This document shows positions 15,281 through 23,300 of a stretch of 52,558 bases of DNA, in pieces. This DNA comes from Candidatus Levilactobacillus faecigallinarum (GTDB taxonomy: Bacteria > Bacillota > Bacilli > Lactobacillales > Lactobacillaceae). Numbering within the stretch: the first letter of the stretch is position 1; every line of letters begins with the position of its first letter. Where the stretch lies: NCBI GenBank assembly GCA_019113985.1, contig DXGJ01000028.1, positions 1-52,558 of the forward strand, read 5' to 3'. The position numbers and the translations under genes were made by a program. Below the pieces are notes generated by a model. The model did not search any database. It was given only the letters and a program-made list of their open reading frames with translations, and was not told where the DNA came from.

Positions 15281-15775
15281 TTATCCTTCGGCGGAAGCCT
15301 TGAGGCTCAGGTCGCTGTCCTTGGCCAGAGTCTGCTCCGCGGCCTTACGCGCTGCTACGGCCTCGTAGAAATCGCTAAATGTTTGGTTAAGCACGTAGCG
15401 ACCGTGGTAAAATAAGCGTGCGGCCCACTTGCCGGAACGTTTGTCGAAACTCACACCGATCACACCGGAGATGTTGCGGGAGCTTAACTTGGTCAGGGCG
15501 GCCACGTTTGAGCCGTTCACTAGTGGTAAGTTTGTCGCATTCCCAATCTGCTTACGCGTCCGGGGATCCTTGGTCAGCCGGGCCTTGCTGATGTCACGCC
15601 GGTAACAGCCACAACTAACGGTGATGCCGTGACGCAACCGATAACTGTCTACCGTGACCAACTGACCACAACTACACTTGCACAGCCAGGTCGCGTTTCC
15701 GTTCTTTGCCGTGCCGTCACGCTTAATAACCGTCAGTCTGCCGAATTGTTGTCCACTTAAGTCTAGGAGTCTCAT
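15281..15775 (-). CDS. zinc-ribbon plus AP2-domain DNA-binding protein
   Basis: 164-aa protein. The N-terminal half (LLDLSGQQFGRLTVIKR, then WLCKCSCGQ and VSCGCYRR) is the Cys-rich module common in phage HNH/AP2 proteins. The C-terminal half (ISGVIGVSFDKRSGKWAARLFYHGRYVLNQTF) is an AP2-type DNA-binding domain. No HNH nuclease core is visible, so it may be a nuclease-less homing-endonuclease relative or a regulator. ATG 15775 follows GGAGG at 8 nt; the frame to 15790 includes that site and is not preferred. It lies next to the structured inverted repeats, and transfer on a mobile element is plausible. Confidence 0.8.
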   Translation of the reverse strand: MRLLDLSGQQFGRLTVIKRDGTAKNGNATWLCKCSCGQLVTVDSYRLRHGITVSCGCYRRDISKARLTKDPRTRKQIGNATNLPLVNGSNVAALTKLSSRNISGVIGVSFDKRSGKWAARLFYHGRYVLNQTFSDFYEAVAARKAAEQTLAKDSDLSLKASAEG

Positions 15776-15976
15776 CAGTAATTCCTCCATTCATTTTATC
15801 CAGAAAGCTTCATTACCGCGGTCTACTCCGATTTGTGACGCGAGCTCCCCTAGAAATAAATCTATAAATATTATTCTACACGCCAAACTAAAAACTAGCT
15901 TAAACTAACCAACCTTTTTTACAATTATTTATACTCCTGGCTTACGTTTAAGCCCTTAAAGAAAGAAGCGCTTTTA

Positions 15977-16348
15977 ATGACAATTTTATTTATCGGGTTA
16001 ACCTGTTTCGTCGCACTGGAACACCTGGGCATCATGGCCCTGGAAATTTGGGGCAAACCCGAACAACAGGCCAAAGCCTTCGGGATGCCCCGGGACTTCG
16101 TTGACCAAAAACCCGCCCAAGCGGCGTTAGCCAACCAAGGCATCTATAACGGAATGCTGGGGATTGTCTTGCTTGGTAACCTCACCTTACTAACGGGAAA
16201 TGCCCAACATATTGCCGTCGCCCTCCTCTTATTGTTCATTGTTGTCGTCGCGCTGTTCGGGAGTTTGACGGTTAAGCGCTCAATTTTTTGGCTCCAAGGA
16301 TGCCCGGCATTAGTAACGTTACTCGTTTTACTAAGCCTGGCGCTTTAA
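15977..16348 (+). CDS. DUF1304 family membrane protein
   Basis: 123-aa inner-membrane protein with four hydrophobic segments. The family pattern is clear: FVALEHLGIMALEIWG, AFGM, ALANQGIYNGMLG. The role is unknown. ATG 15977 has a modest AAAGAAG site 8 nt upstream. The upstream region includes CTAGCTTAAACTAA, similar to boxes before three other genes in the window. No clear terminator follows, but a strong independent promoter starts 27 bp downstream. Confidence 0.9.
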   Translation: MTILFIGLTCFVALEHLGIMALEIWGKPEQQAKAFGMPRDFVDQKPAQAALANQGIYNGMLGIVLLGNLTLLTGNAQHIAVALLLLFIVVVALFGSLTVKRSIFWLQGCPALVTLLVLLSLAL

Positions 16349-16373
16349 CAAATCTTTAAAAATAAGGTTTACA

Positions 16374-16396
16374 GACCCGGCCAGCCACGTTATAAT
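16374..16396 (+). promoter_or_regulatory. strong promoter of an orphan short transcript
   Basis: TTTACA and a perfect TATAAT are separated by 17 nt (GACCCGGCCAGCCACGT). Transcription would start near 16403. Confidence 0.7.
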
Positions 16397-16402
16397 ATAG
16401 TC

Positions 16403-16538
16403 ACATATTCAGGTGAGAGCCTGCCACGGTTTTAGCGATTATTGGAGGAGTTAATTGACATTAAGCCATTATTAACACCATTAAGACCGTACACATACTT
16501 CTATTCTGCTGGTTGCGTTCACGCGTAGCTAGCTTTTT
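16403..16538 (+). ncRNA. orphan ~135-nt transcript with leader-like mini-ORF and terminator
   Basis: From the strong promoter the transcript passes a CAGG/CCTG hairpin and a near-perfect ribosome binding site GGAGGAG (16444-16450). It ends in an intrinsic terminator, GCTGGTTGCG pairing with CGTAGCTAGC, followed by seven T. The next two genes are on the opposite strand, so no gene is served. The layout is that of an attenuator leader or of a small RNA/peptide gene. Confidence 0.55.
16460..16528 (+). CDS. possible 22-residue peptide rich in Tyr/Phe, non-ATG start
   Basis: After the GGAGGAG site the longest frame is ATT AAG CCA..., giving KPLLTPLRPYTYFYSAGC then VHA, with TAG inside the terminator stem. 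The ATT is 9 nt after the GGAG, the same spacing as the ATT start proposed for the LysM-NlpC gene. A TTG at 16455 gives only six codons (MTLSHY). The YTYFY run just before the terminator recalls aromatic amino-acid leader peptides. Translation is uncertain. Confidence 0.3.
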   Translation: MKPLLTPLRPYTYFYSAGCVHA

Positions 16539-16564
16539 TTATGCCCTTTTTTACTGAACAACTA

Positions 16565-16606
16565 AAAAATGCCTCCCCGGAATTTTTCCGACGAGACACC
16601 CCTTCA
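16565..16606 (-). terminator. terminator of the two-gene small-protein unit
   Basis: On the minus strand TGTCTCGTCGGAA pairs with TTCCGGGGAGGCA (wobbles and one mismatch), followed by six T, just past the 38-aa gene. Confidence 0.65.
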
Positions 16607-16610
16607 ACTT

Positions 16611-16727
16611 CTACATATTGCTTGCGGTTCCCCACAATAAAATCATGTGGTAAATCACCACCAGCATGATGGCGATGAACAGCCAGCCACCGACATAATA
16701 AACGTAGTACATTCCTGGATGCTTCAC
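16611..16727 (-). CDS. 38-residue single-span membrane protein
   Basis: A GTG at 16727 preceded by AGGGGGCG at about 8 nt opens a 38-codon ORF ending at TAG 16611-16613. The peptide starts MKHPGMYYVYYVGGWLFIA, then continues as one hydrophobic helix through MLVVIYHMILLW and ends TASNM. It is too short for usual gene callers. It follows a 60-aa gene on the same strand and has its own terminator, so the two are probably one operon. Function is unknown; small single-span proteins often modulate larger membrane complexes. Confidence 0.7.
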   Translation of the reverse strand: MKHPGMYYVYYVGGWLFIAIMLVVIYHMILLWGTASNM

Positions 16728-16803
16728 GTTGTCGCCCCCTTAATGGGACCATAGCATCGATCGACGTTTCCGCATAAAAATTCAGACCATTAAACAGGGT
16801 GAC

Positions 16804-16986
16804 TTAACCAACGGGAATAATCGTCCGTCGCTCTTGAGCCGCATTGACGATGGCTTCCTGCTCCGCTACGGTTGCCGCAAAACGCCGCATTTGTTCCTCG
16901 GCAACTACTTGGGCGCCATGTTTTTGGGCGCGCCACGTGAGCATTTCAAATTCACGTTTTTCATCTGACAGCTTATTTTCTAACAT
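16804..16986 (-). CDS. 60-residue charged hypothetical protein
   Basis: ATG 16986 is preceded by AGGGGGAG at good spacing and gives MLENKLSDEKREFEMLTWRA, a hydrophilic protein rich in Glu, Ala, Gln and Arg with coiled-coil character (VAEEQMRRFAATVAEQEAIV). The frame opens further to 17031 but without a ribosome binding site. A TAGACC-17-TATAAT promoter lies at 17037-17065. It probably forms an operon with the 38-aa membrane protein. I do not recognise the family. Confidence 0.6.
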   Translation of the reverse strand: MLENKLSDEKREFEMLTWRAQKHGAQVVAEEQMRRFAATVAEQEAIVNAAQERRTIIPVG

Positions 16987-17036
16987 ATGGCTCCCCCTAA
17001 ATCCTTGCGCCAGTGTTCTACTGCTTGTCACCCCAC

Positions 17037-17065
17037 ATTATAAGCGCAAACATCAAAGCGGTCTA
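17037..17065 (-). promoter_or_regulatory. promoter of the small-protein unit
   Basis: TAGACC (17060-17065) and a perfect TATAAT (17037-17042) lie 17 nt apart. The remainder of the 385-bp region 16987-17371 holds several small hairpins (ATCCC/GGGAT at about 17152-17170, TGCAA/TTGCA at about 17206-17219) but no gene I can support. Confidence 0.55.
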
Positions 17066-17371
17066 CCCTTTTTTGCAATTTATTACAAAACATTTACAAA
17101 GGGAAAAAGACCGGCCAATTCGGTTTGGTTGCCTGTATAATCCCCAGATTATCCCGCTATTATGGGATTTCCCTGAGAAACCCCAAGAATTGGTATAGGT
17201 ACACGTGCAAGTGGTTGCATGCTAGTCATATCACCCGATAAGCGACTTTTGTGGCACTAAAATCCATAATGGTCCACCACTTTTGAAAACCTTATCATTT
17301 TGGCGCTATATTGATTGAGTTTTAGAACGAAGCGGCGTAGGCTAAACTTAAAGCCTAAAGGAGTTGATCAG

Positions 17372-17824
17372 ATGTCAATCGATCGCGAAAAGTTTCCACC
17401 CCTCTACCGGACCGTCGCCAACAATGACGAGGGTCTGAACAGCCATTCCTACGTGCCCAACGGCCTAGATGCCACCACCAGTGATCCTCTCTCGGACCGT
17501 CCCGGCGCCAACCCCGAACAATTCGTCGGATTGGCCCTAAGTACTTGCCTGAACGCCACGCTCGAGGCCATCGAACAGCGCCGGGACATGCCCCACACCT
17601 CGCAAGTCCACACCATTGTCGAGATGGCACGCGACCGCCGCGGCTTTCAGTTCTACGTGACCGCCCAGATTAAGCTTCCCGGCGTTGATCAGGCGACCGC
17701 TGAAGCCATGGTTGCCTTGGCCGAGAGCCGTTGCCCCGTCGCCAAACTATTGGGCGGCAGCGACAACGTCCGCATTGAACTCGTCGATGAGTTTACCCCC
17801 GTTACCCCGGTGGAAAAACGTTAA
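17372..17824 (+). CDS. OsmC/Ohr-family peroxide-resistance protein
   Basis: 150-aa OsmC-fold thiol peroxidase, probably reducing organic hydroperoxides. The two catalytic cysteines are in LSTCLNATLE (~59) and ESRCPVAKLL (~121). Spacing and the ANPEQFVGLALSTC block fit the YhfA/OsmC-like branch rather than strict Ohr. ATG 17372 follows AAAGGAG at 8 nt; an in-frame start at 17315 lacks a site. The TAGGCT...AGCCTA inverted repeat at about 17338-17357 immediately precedes the ribosome binding site and may be an operator. A MarR-family gene lies 0.3 kb downstream on the other strand. Confidence 0.9.
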   Translation: MSIDREKFPPLYRTVANNDEGLNSHSYVPNGLDATTSDPLSDRPGANPEQFVGLALSTCLNATLEAIEQRRDMPHTSQVHTIVEMARDRRGFQFYVTAQIKLPGVDQATAEAMVALAESRCPVAKLLGGSDNVRIELVDEFTPVTPVEKR

Positions 17825-17828
17825 ATTT

Positions 17829-17884
17829 AAAATGGGCACCACCGTCGGGCTTGCAAAACCGCCCTTAGTGGTGCCCATTTTTCA
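17829..17884. terminator. terminator of the osmC-like gene
   Basis: AAATGGGCACCAC pairs with GTGGTGCCCATTT across a ~24-nt loop that has its own short hairpin. T-run and A-run flanks suggest it also serves the convergent 59-aa gene. Confidence 0.85.
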
Positions 17885-17888
17885 ATTA

Positions 17889-18068
17889 TTAACGCGTGAA
17901 ATGCCGCTTCATTCGTTGCCACAAGGACGACGAACGCTGCTGCTCACCCTCACCATAAACATAGGTTCTTGGTGATTTCCCTGGTCGCTTCTCGGCGCGA
18001 TCATCGTCCATGAAGACAATCTTGCGCCAGCGCCGCGCTTCTTCCTGACTCATGCGCTTCTTGCTCAT
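17889..18068 (-). CDS. 59-residue basic hypothetical protein
   Basis: Small, highly basic protein starting MSKKRMSQEEARRWRKIVF and ending WQRMKRHFTR, with no membrane segment. ATG 18068 is 10 nt after AAAGGAG; a TTG at 18077 would abut the site. It follows the MarR gene by 35 bp on the same strand and is probably co-transcribed with it. The charge suggests nucleic-acid or membrane-surface binding. The family is not recognised. Confidence 0.65.
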   Translation of the reverse strand: MSKKRMSQEEARRWRKIVFMDDDRAEKRPGKSPRTYVYGEGEQQRSSSLWQRMKRHFTR

Positions 18069-18103
18069 TGACTTCAATCTCCTTTTACCCCTAGCTTGTT
18101 GCG

Positions 18104-18547
18104 TTACTTCTTCATGCGGGTAACTTGGCTGAAGTCCCGAATGAACCTGAGAATCTCCCGGGCCCGTTCCTCGCCATACACGTCGACCCAGCCCTGGAAA
18201 CGCCGGGTGATTCGCTGCCGAATCAGACGTTCCGCCTCCACTCCAGCTGGGGTCGCCAACAGATACAGTCGCCGGCGATCGTTTTCATCGGGCGTCTGGC
18301 GCAGATACCCCTGGCGAAGCAGGACTTTAATCTGACGCGAAATGGCACTCCGCGTCACCTGACGTTGGCTGGCAATGTCCATCAACGTCACGTTCTGATG
18401 CCGGGTAATTTCCTGTAGAATCAGATACTGCTCAAAAGACAGATGAAACGCTTTGGCTGGCTCCGATACGAACTCATCGAGATACTTCAACGAGTTCATG
18501 TAAACGTCAATAAAGGCGTCCAACAGCGGTTCTTCTTGTTCAGCCAT
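18104..18547 (-). CDS. MarR-family transcriptional regulator
   Basis: 147-aa winged-helix dimer. The MarR core is clear: LSFEQYLILQEITRHQNVTLMDIASQ, recognition helix QVTRSAISRQIKVLLRQGYL, wing TPDENDRRRLYLLATPAG. ATG 18547 has AGGTGGG 5 nt upstream. It is divergent from licD with 213 bp between them, including a CCCTAA...TTAGGG inverted repeat at about 18666-18684. No cysteines are visible, so a peroxide-sensing OhrR role is unlikely. Confidence 0.92.
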   Translation of the reverse strand: MAEQEEPLLDAFIDVYMNSLKYLDEFVSEPAKAFHLSFEQYLILQEITRHQNVTLMDIASQRQVTRSAISRQIKVLLRQGYLRQTPDENDRRRLYLLATPAGVEAERLIRQRITRRFQGWVDVYGEERAREILRFIRDFSQVTRMKK

Positions 18548-18760
18548 GATTCCCACCTACAATTCTCAAAATACGATTTTTATCTTAGCATTTACGCCCA
18601 TTAAATACCAGTTTTTTCGCGCAATCGCCCCCAAGGCGAACCCCGTCTGTTAAAATTGAAGGGTCCCCTAAACTAAGCTTAGGGTATGACTAGTTAATTA
18701 TGTTTTCGGGTTATCGGTTCTTCCTTCAAACCGTCTTGGGGAATTAGAAAGGATTTTGTT

Positions 18761-19582
18761 ATGACCAGCTTAATCGATCGGATTCACCATGTCGAGTTAG
18801 GAAACTTAGAATGCCTGATTTCGCTTTGTCAGGAACTGAACCTGCCCTACTTTCTACTGGGCGGGTCCCTCCTGGGGGCCATCCGTCATCAGGGCTTCAT
18901 CCCCTGGGACGATGACGTCGACGTGGGCCTGTTACGCGCTGACTATGACCAACTAGTCGCCGCGGCCCCCCAACGTCTGGCAGACAGTCACTACTTCCTG
19001 CAGACGCCCACGAGTGACCCCAATTATGCGCTGAGTTACGCCAAGCTCCTCGACCGCAACACCTACATCGAGGAGAAGAACAACGTCAACAACGCCCGGA
19101 AAGGGGTCTTCATCGACATCTTCCCCTTGGACCGGATTCCGGAAGACACGACCCAGCAACGGGAACAGGTGACCAAGTTCCAGTGGTATAACACCCGCAT
19201 CTTACTACAGTTGCGCTACCACCTGGTCAACACCCCCTTCCAGAAGTTCCAGAGTCCTTTAGGGAGTGAGCAACTGGCCGACATTGCCCAGTTGAAACAA
19301 GCCCGGCACGCCGTCATGACCCAGTACCAGGCGGATGACACCCTGACGAACGTGAAAAATCTTGCATCCCAATATAGCTATAACAAGGAGGTGTTCAGCC
19401 TTAGGCAAGTGACTGAGCTAACAACGGTCCCATTTGAGCGTTTATCCGTTCAAGTACCGACCGACTATGCGACAATTTTAACGGAGATGTATGGGGATTA
19501 CTTAGCACTACCGCCCAAGAGTCAGCGAACCGAGAAACACCTGGAAAAGCTGATTATGGACAACCAAGTCTTCACAGACTAA
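18761..19582 (+). CDS. LicD-family phosphotransferase
   Basis: 273-aa LicD-type enzyme that would transfer phosphocholine or a related phospho-group to a cell-surface glycan or teichoic acid. The signature is complete: FLLGGSLLGAIRHQGFIPWDDDVDVG (about 30-55), then NTYIEE and GVFIDIFPLD. ATG follows AGAAAGGA. It ends only 26 bp before the first polyphosphate gene with no terminator between, so co-transcription is possible. The last ~80 codons are AT-richer than the rest. The acceptor is unknown. Confidence 0.92.
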   Translation: MTSLIDRIHHVELGNLECLISLCQELNLPYFLLGGSLLGAIRHQGFIPWDDDVDVGLLRADYDQLVAAAPQRLADSHYFLQTPTSDPNYALSYAKLLDRNTYIEEKNNVNNARKGVFIDIFPLDRIPEDTTQQREQVTKFQWYNTRILLQLRYHLVNTPFQKFQSPLGSEQLADIAQLKQARHAVMTQYQADDTLTNVKNLASQYSYNKEVFSLRQVTELTTVPFERLSVQVPTDYATILTEMYGDYLALPPKSQRTEKHLEKLIMDNQVFTD

Positions 19583-19608
19583 CACTATTATAGAAAGTAG
19601 ATGAACTT

Positions 19609-21138
19609 ATGGCTGATAATTATTTTGGCGCCATACTGGTTAACGTCACCAGCATGGAACTATCAATCGTTAACCTAAAAACTGGTCAACAGGCCGAGCG
19701 GGTCAAGTCGCCCGTCGCCATCGGGGAAAATATTTACAACCATGAAGATATCGGTCTGCAGACCGTCGCCGACGCTGCCGAGGCGCTCCGGGGCTTCCTA
19801 CAGATCATCAAAGACTACGGCGTCACCAACTACAAGGTCTGGGGGTCCCAAGCCCTTTCAGCCGCACCCAATGCCGATTTCATCGCCGATCAGCTCTACG
19901 TGCGGACCGGCCTGCGGATTCACTGGATTTCCCTGGGGCGGGAATCACTGGTCCGCAATGAGGCCATCGCGCTTCATTTCGCCGACTACCCTAAGCTGGT
20001 CAAGCACCACATGGCCATCATTGGGTTGAATTCCGGGAGTACCACGTTCTCTTTCTTTAACCACCAACAACTCCTAGCTTCCCATAACATGAAGTTGGGA
20101 CCGACCCGAATCAAGGAGGTCCTTCAAAACCTGCGGTCGACCGCGCCGAACCCCATCGCGGTCCTCGACGACTACATCAACAGTAAAGTCGATGATTTCT
20201 ACCGCTTCGTGCCCGACGACCTCCAGGACGTGGACAACCAGGTCATCTTGATCGGTGCCACGCCCCTGAACAACTATTTCATTCCTAAGGACGCAACCAG
20301 CTTCACCCTCTCCTTGAAGAAGTTCCGCGAATTCTCCGACGAAGTCCAAAACGCCTCCGACCAATTCCTGATGGAACGTCTGAACCTGACCGAGGAATCC
20401 ATCGGCCTGGTCTTACCGGAGGTCCTGTTGATTCAAAAGCTCCTGACCGCCGTTCACGCGCAGCAAGTGCACCTGGTCAACCTTAACGTCTCGGACGGTC
20501 TGACCACCGACCGTCGAATCAGCGAAGGCTACATTAAAGAGAACTTCAACGATCAGATCATTGGGGCCGCCCACGCGCTGGCCGACCGTTACCAGGTCGA
20601 ACCCCAGCACATGGCCCTAGTGGAGCACTTCTCGTTACACCTGTTCGACCAGCTGAAGTCCCTGCACCACCTGCAGGCCCGTGACCGCCTCCTGCTCCAG
20701 GTCGCCGCCATCGTCCACGACATCGGGGGGTACATTGACACTCACGAACACTACCTGCACTCCGACTACGTGTTGAAGCAATCGGAACTGCTAGGCCTGT
20801 CCACCGAAGAGATGCAGATTGTCGCTGCCGTCTCGCGGTACCACAGTTCCCGGACGCCGGGGGGCGAACTGGCCCACTTCCGCCAACTCAGTGCCGACAA
20901 ACGTCTGACGGTTGCTAAGCTGGCCGCCATCCTGCGGGTCGCCGACGCCTTGGACGACGCCCATCAGCAGACCATCGAACGGATCTCCGTATCGGTCAAG
21001 ACCACCCAGGTCGTCATCACCGCCTTTAGCGATGATGACTTGGCATTGATTCAGTGGGCCTTCAACTTCAAGGCTGACTTTTTCACGGACGTCTTCGGCT
21101 TACAACCAGTGCTTAAACAGAGGAGGGTGCATAAATGA
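19609..21138 (+). CDS. Ppx/GppA-family phosphatase with HD domain
   Basis: 509-aa member of the exopolyphosphatase/pppGpp phosphohydrolase family: actin-like fold in about residues 1-300 (AILVNVTSMELSIVNLKTG, a degenerate phosphate-binding loop IIGLNSGSTTFSFF), and a C-terminal HD region (VAAIVHDIGGYIDTHEH at ~365-381, then VSRYHSSRTP). The usual GGGSTE is GSTTFS, so activity on polyphosphate may be weak or regulatory. It overlaps ppk by 4 bp and is the first of three polyphosphate genes. A canonical Ppx follows at 23297. Confidence 0.88.
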   Translation: MADNYFGAILVNVTSMELSIVNLKTGQQAERVKSPVAIGENIYNHEDIGLQTVADAAEALRGFLQIIKDYGVTNYKVWGSQALSAAPNADFIADQLYVRTGLRIHWISLGRESLVRNEAIALHFADYPKLVKHHMAIIGLNSGSTTFSFFNHQQLLASHNMKLGPTRIKEVLQNLRSTAPNPIAVLDDYINSKVDDFYRFVPDDLQDVDNQVILIGATPLNNYFIPKDATSFTLSLKKFREFSDEVQNASDQFLMERLNLTEESIGLVLPEVLLIQKLLTAVHAQQVHLVNLNVSDGLTTDRRISEGYIKENFNDQIIGAAHALADRYQVEPQHMALVEHFSLHLFDQLKSLHHLQARDRLLLQVAAIVHDIGGYIDTHEHYLHSDYVLKQSELLGLSTEEMQIVAAVSRYHSSRTPGGELAHFRQLSADKRLTVAKLAAILRVADALDDAHQQTIERISVSVKTTQVVITAFSDDDLALIQWAFNFKADFFTDVFGLQPVLKQRRVHK

Positions 21139-23300
21139 CATCAAAATTTAAAAATCCAGATTATTTTACCAACCGTGAACTTAGTTGGCTCGACTTCAAC
21201 GCCCGGGTACTCGACGAAGCACGGGACAAATCGAATCCCCTGCTTGAACGGGTCCGGTTCCTGGGCATCACTCAGAGCAACGTCGACGAGTTCTTCATGG
21301 TCCGGGTGGCTTCGCTTGCCAAGCTGGCCGCCGTCAACTATCCCAAGCCCGACGCCTCGGGCATGACCGCCGAGGACCAACTCCTCGCGGTCAACGCCAA
21401 GGCCCACGACCAGGTCATCAAGCAATACACCACGCTCACGCGGATGCTCCTGCCCCTCTTGGGCAACCTGAACGTACACCTAAAGGCCATCGATGAGCTG
21501 AGTGAAAAGCAATACCGCTTCATCGAACGCTACTTCAATAATGAAATTTCACCAACTATCACGCCGATGGCCGTCGATAGCTCCCGGCCCTTCCCGTTCA
21601 TCGGAAACAACACGCTGAACATCGCGTTACGGCTGCATAAGAGCGGCGATAAGCACGACAAACGATTCGCCACCGTGCAGGTTCCCGAGATTTTCCCCCG
21701 GACCGTCCGTTTGCCGGATGCGCCCAACGATTTCGTGATGTTGGAAGACATCATCAAGACCTTTATCGGTGACCTGTTCATTGGCTACAAGGTCCAGGAA
21801 ACCGCCAACTATCGGGTCATCCGGGACATGGACCTCGACGTGGCGGAAGAGGATACCTCCGACCTGTTGAAGGAAGTCGAGCACCAATTGAAAAAGCGGG
21901 AGCACGGGGGCGCCGTCCGGCTAGAAGTCGAATCCGGCATTTCCCCGGCCCTGCAAAAGCGCCTAACGACTTCAATCAAGGTGCCAGCCTACGCCGTTTA
22001 CAGCATCGGCGGGCCCATCGACCTAACCTTCCTTAGCAAGTGGACCAAGCAGATCAGCGACCACGACGATGAGAAGTACCCGAGCTTCACCGGTGATCAG
22101 ATTCCGGGCATGCAGCCGGAGGACGACGTATTCGCCACGATTCGCGACCACGACATCATCATGCAACACCCGTACGATTCTTTCGACGCCGTGACTGAGT
22201 TGGTTCGCCAGGCCTCGTTAGACGACGAGGTGTTGGCCATCAAGATGACCCTCTACCGGGTCTCCGCCAACTCCCCAATCATCAAGTCACTCGGGCAAGC
22301 CGCCCAGAACGGCAAGCAGGTCACGGTCCTGGTCGAAGTCAAGGCCCGGTTCGACGAGGAGAACAACGTGCATTGGGCCCAACAACTGGAAAAGATGGGC
22401 TGTCACGTCATCTACGGCCTGATTGGTCTGAAGACCCACTGTAAGCTGACCATGGTGGTTCGGCGCGAACCCGACGGTATCCGGCGCTACATGCACATGG
22501 GGACCGGGAACTATAACGACGTCACCGCCCACTTCTACACCGACATGGGCTTACTGACCACCAACACCGACATGGGCATCGACGCCTCGAACATTTTCAA
22601 CATGTTGTCTGGGTACTCCGAACCACCGTACTTCCACCAGCTCCACATCTCACCGGACGGTATCCGCGACTTCTTGGTCGCTAAGATTGATCAAGAGATT
22701 CTAAACGCCAAGGCCGGGAAGACCGCGTGGATCGACATGAAGATGAACTCGCTCTCTGATTCCGACATGATTGCCAAGCTCTACGAAGCCTCGGCGGCCG
22801 GGGTCAAGGTCCGCTTAGTGGTCCGGGGCATCTGCTGCCTGAACGTCGGCATCCCCGGCGTCAGTGAGAACATCGAGCTCCATTCCATCGTGGGTCGTTA
22901 CCTGGAACACAGCCGAATCTATGCCTTCGCCAACGACGGCGACGCACAGCTTTACCTGTCCAGTGCCGACTTGATGACCCGGAATCTGAATCGACGGGTG
23001 GAACTCCTCTTCCCAATCTTAAACGGAGACTTACGCCAACAGGCCTTTAACATCTTCGCCACGCTCTGGCATGATAATGTCAAAACCCGGGTCTTACAGG
23101 CCGACCGAACCTACACACGGGTCGACCGCCGGGGCTTGGACCTCCTGGACGCGCAAAGCACCTTCATGCACCAAGCCGAACTGGCGAACCAGGCCCAGTC
23201 GAGCCACGACCAGCGACCGACTGGCGCCCCGCACCAGTTCCACCCGATGCTGAGCCCGAAGAACCAGGCGAAATCTACAGATCGGAGCCTTCATAAATGA
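21135..23300 (+). CDS. ppk: polyphosphate kinase 1
   Basis: 721-aa PPK1 that builds polyphosphate from ATP. Opening NRELSWLDFNARVLDEA is the family signature. Catalytic autophosphorylated His lies in LKTHCKL (~435), the second active-site His in RYLEHSRIY (~592), and MTLYRVSANSPI and MHMGTGNYND are conserved. Length is normal. It overlaps both neighbours by ATGA, so synthesis and breakdown enzymes are translationally coupled. The Gln/Ser-rich last 40 residues look like a variable tail. Confidence 0.97.
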   Translation: MTSKFKNPDYFTNRELSWLDFNARVLDEARDKSNPLLERVRFLGITQSNVDEFFMVRVASLAKLAAVNYPKPDASGMTAEDQLLAVNAKAHDQVIKQYTTLTRMLLPLLGNLNVHLKAIDELSEKQYRFIERYFNNEISPTITPMAVDSSRPFPFIGNNTLNIALRLHKSGDKHDKRFATVQVPEIFPRTVRLPDAPNDFVMLEDIIKTFIGDLFIGYKVQETANYRVIRDMDLDVAEEDTSDLLKEVEHQLKKREHGGAVRLEVESGISPALQKRLTTSIKVPAYAVYSIGGPIDLTFLSKWTKQISDHDDEKYPSFTGDQIPGMQPEDDVFATIRDHDIIMQHPYDSFDAVTELVRQASLDDEVLAIKMTLYRVSANSPIIKSLGQAAQNGKQVTVLVEVKARFDEENNVHWAQQLEKMGCHVIYGLIGLKTHCKLTMVVRREPDGIRRYMHMGTGNYNDVTAHFYTDMGLLTTNTDMGIDASNIFNMLSGYSEPPYFHQLHISPDGIRDFLVAKIDQEILNAKAGKTAWIDMKMNSLSDSDMIAKLYEASAAGVKVRLVVRGICCLNVGIPGVSENIELHSIVGRYLEHSRIYAFANDGDAQLYLSSADLMTRNLNRRVELLFPILNGDLRQQAFNIFATLWHDNVKTRVLQADRTYTRVDRRGLDLLDAQSTFMHQAELANQAQSSHDQRPTGAPHQFHPMLSPKNQAKSTDRSLHK

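Noticed and set aside
15961-15980. cre site overlapping the DUF1304 start
   Set aside because: AAGAAGCGCTTTTA has the palindromic centre but misses three fixed consensus positions.
16519-16752. 77-codon minus-strand frame over the 38-aa gene
   Set aside because: Arg-rich out-of-frame translation; the 38-aa frame has the better ribosome binding site and a clear membrane helix.
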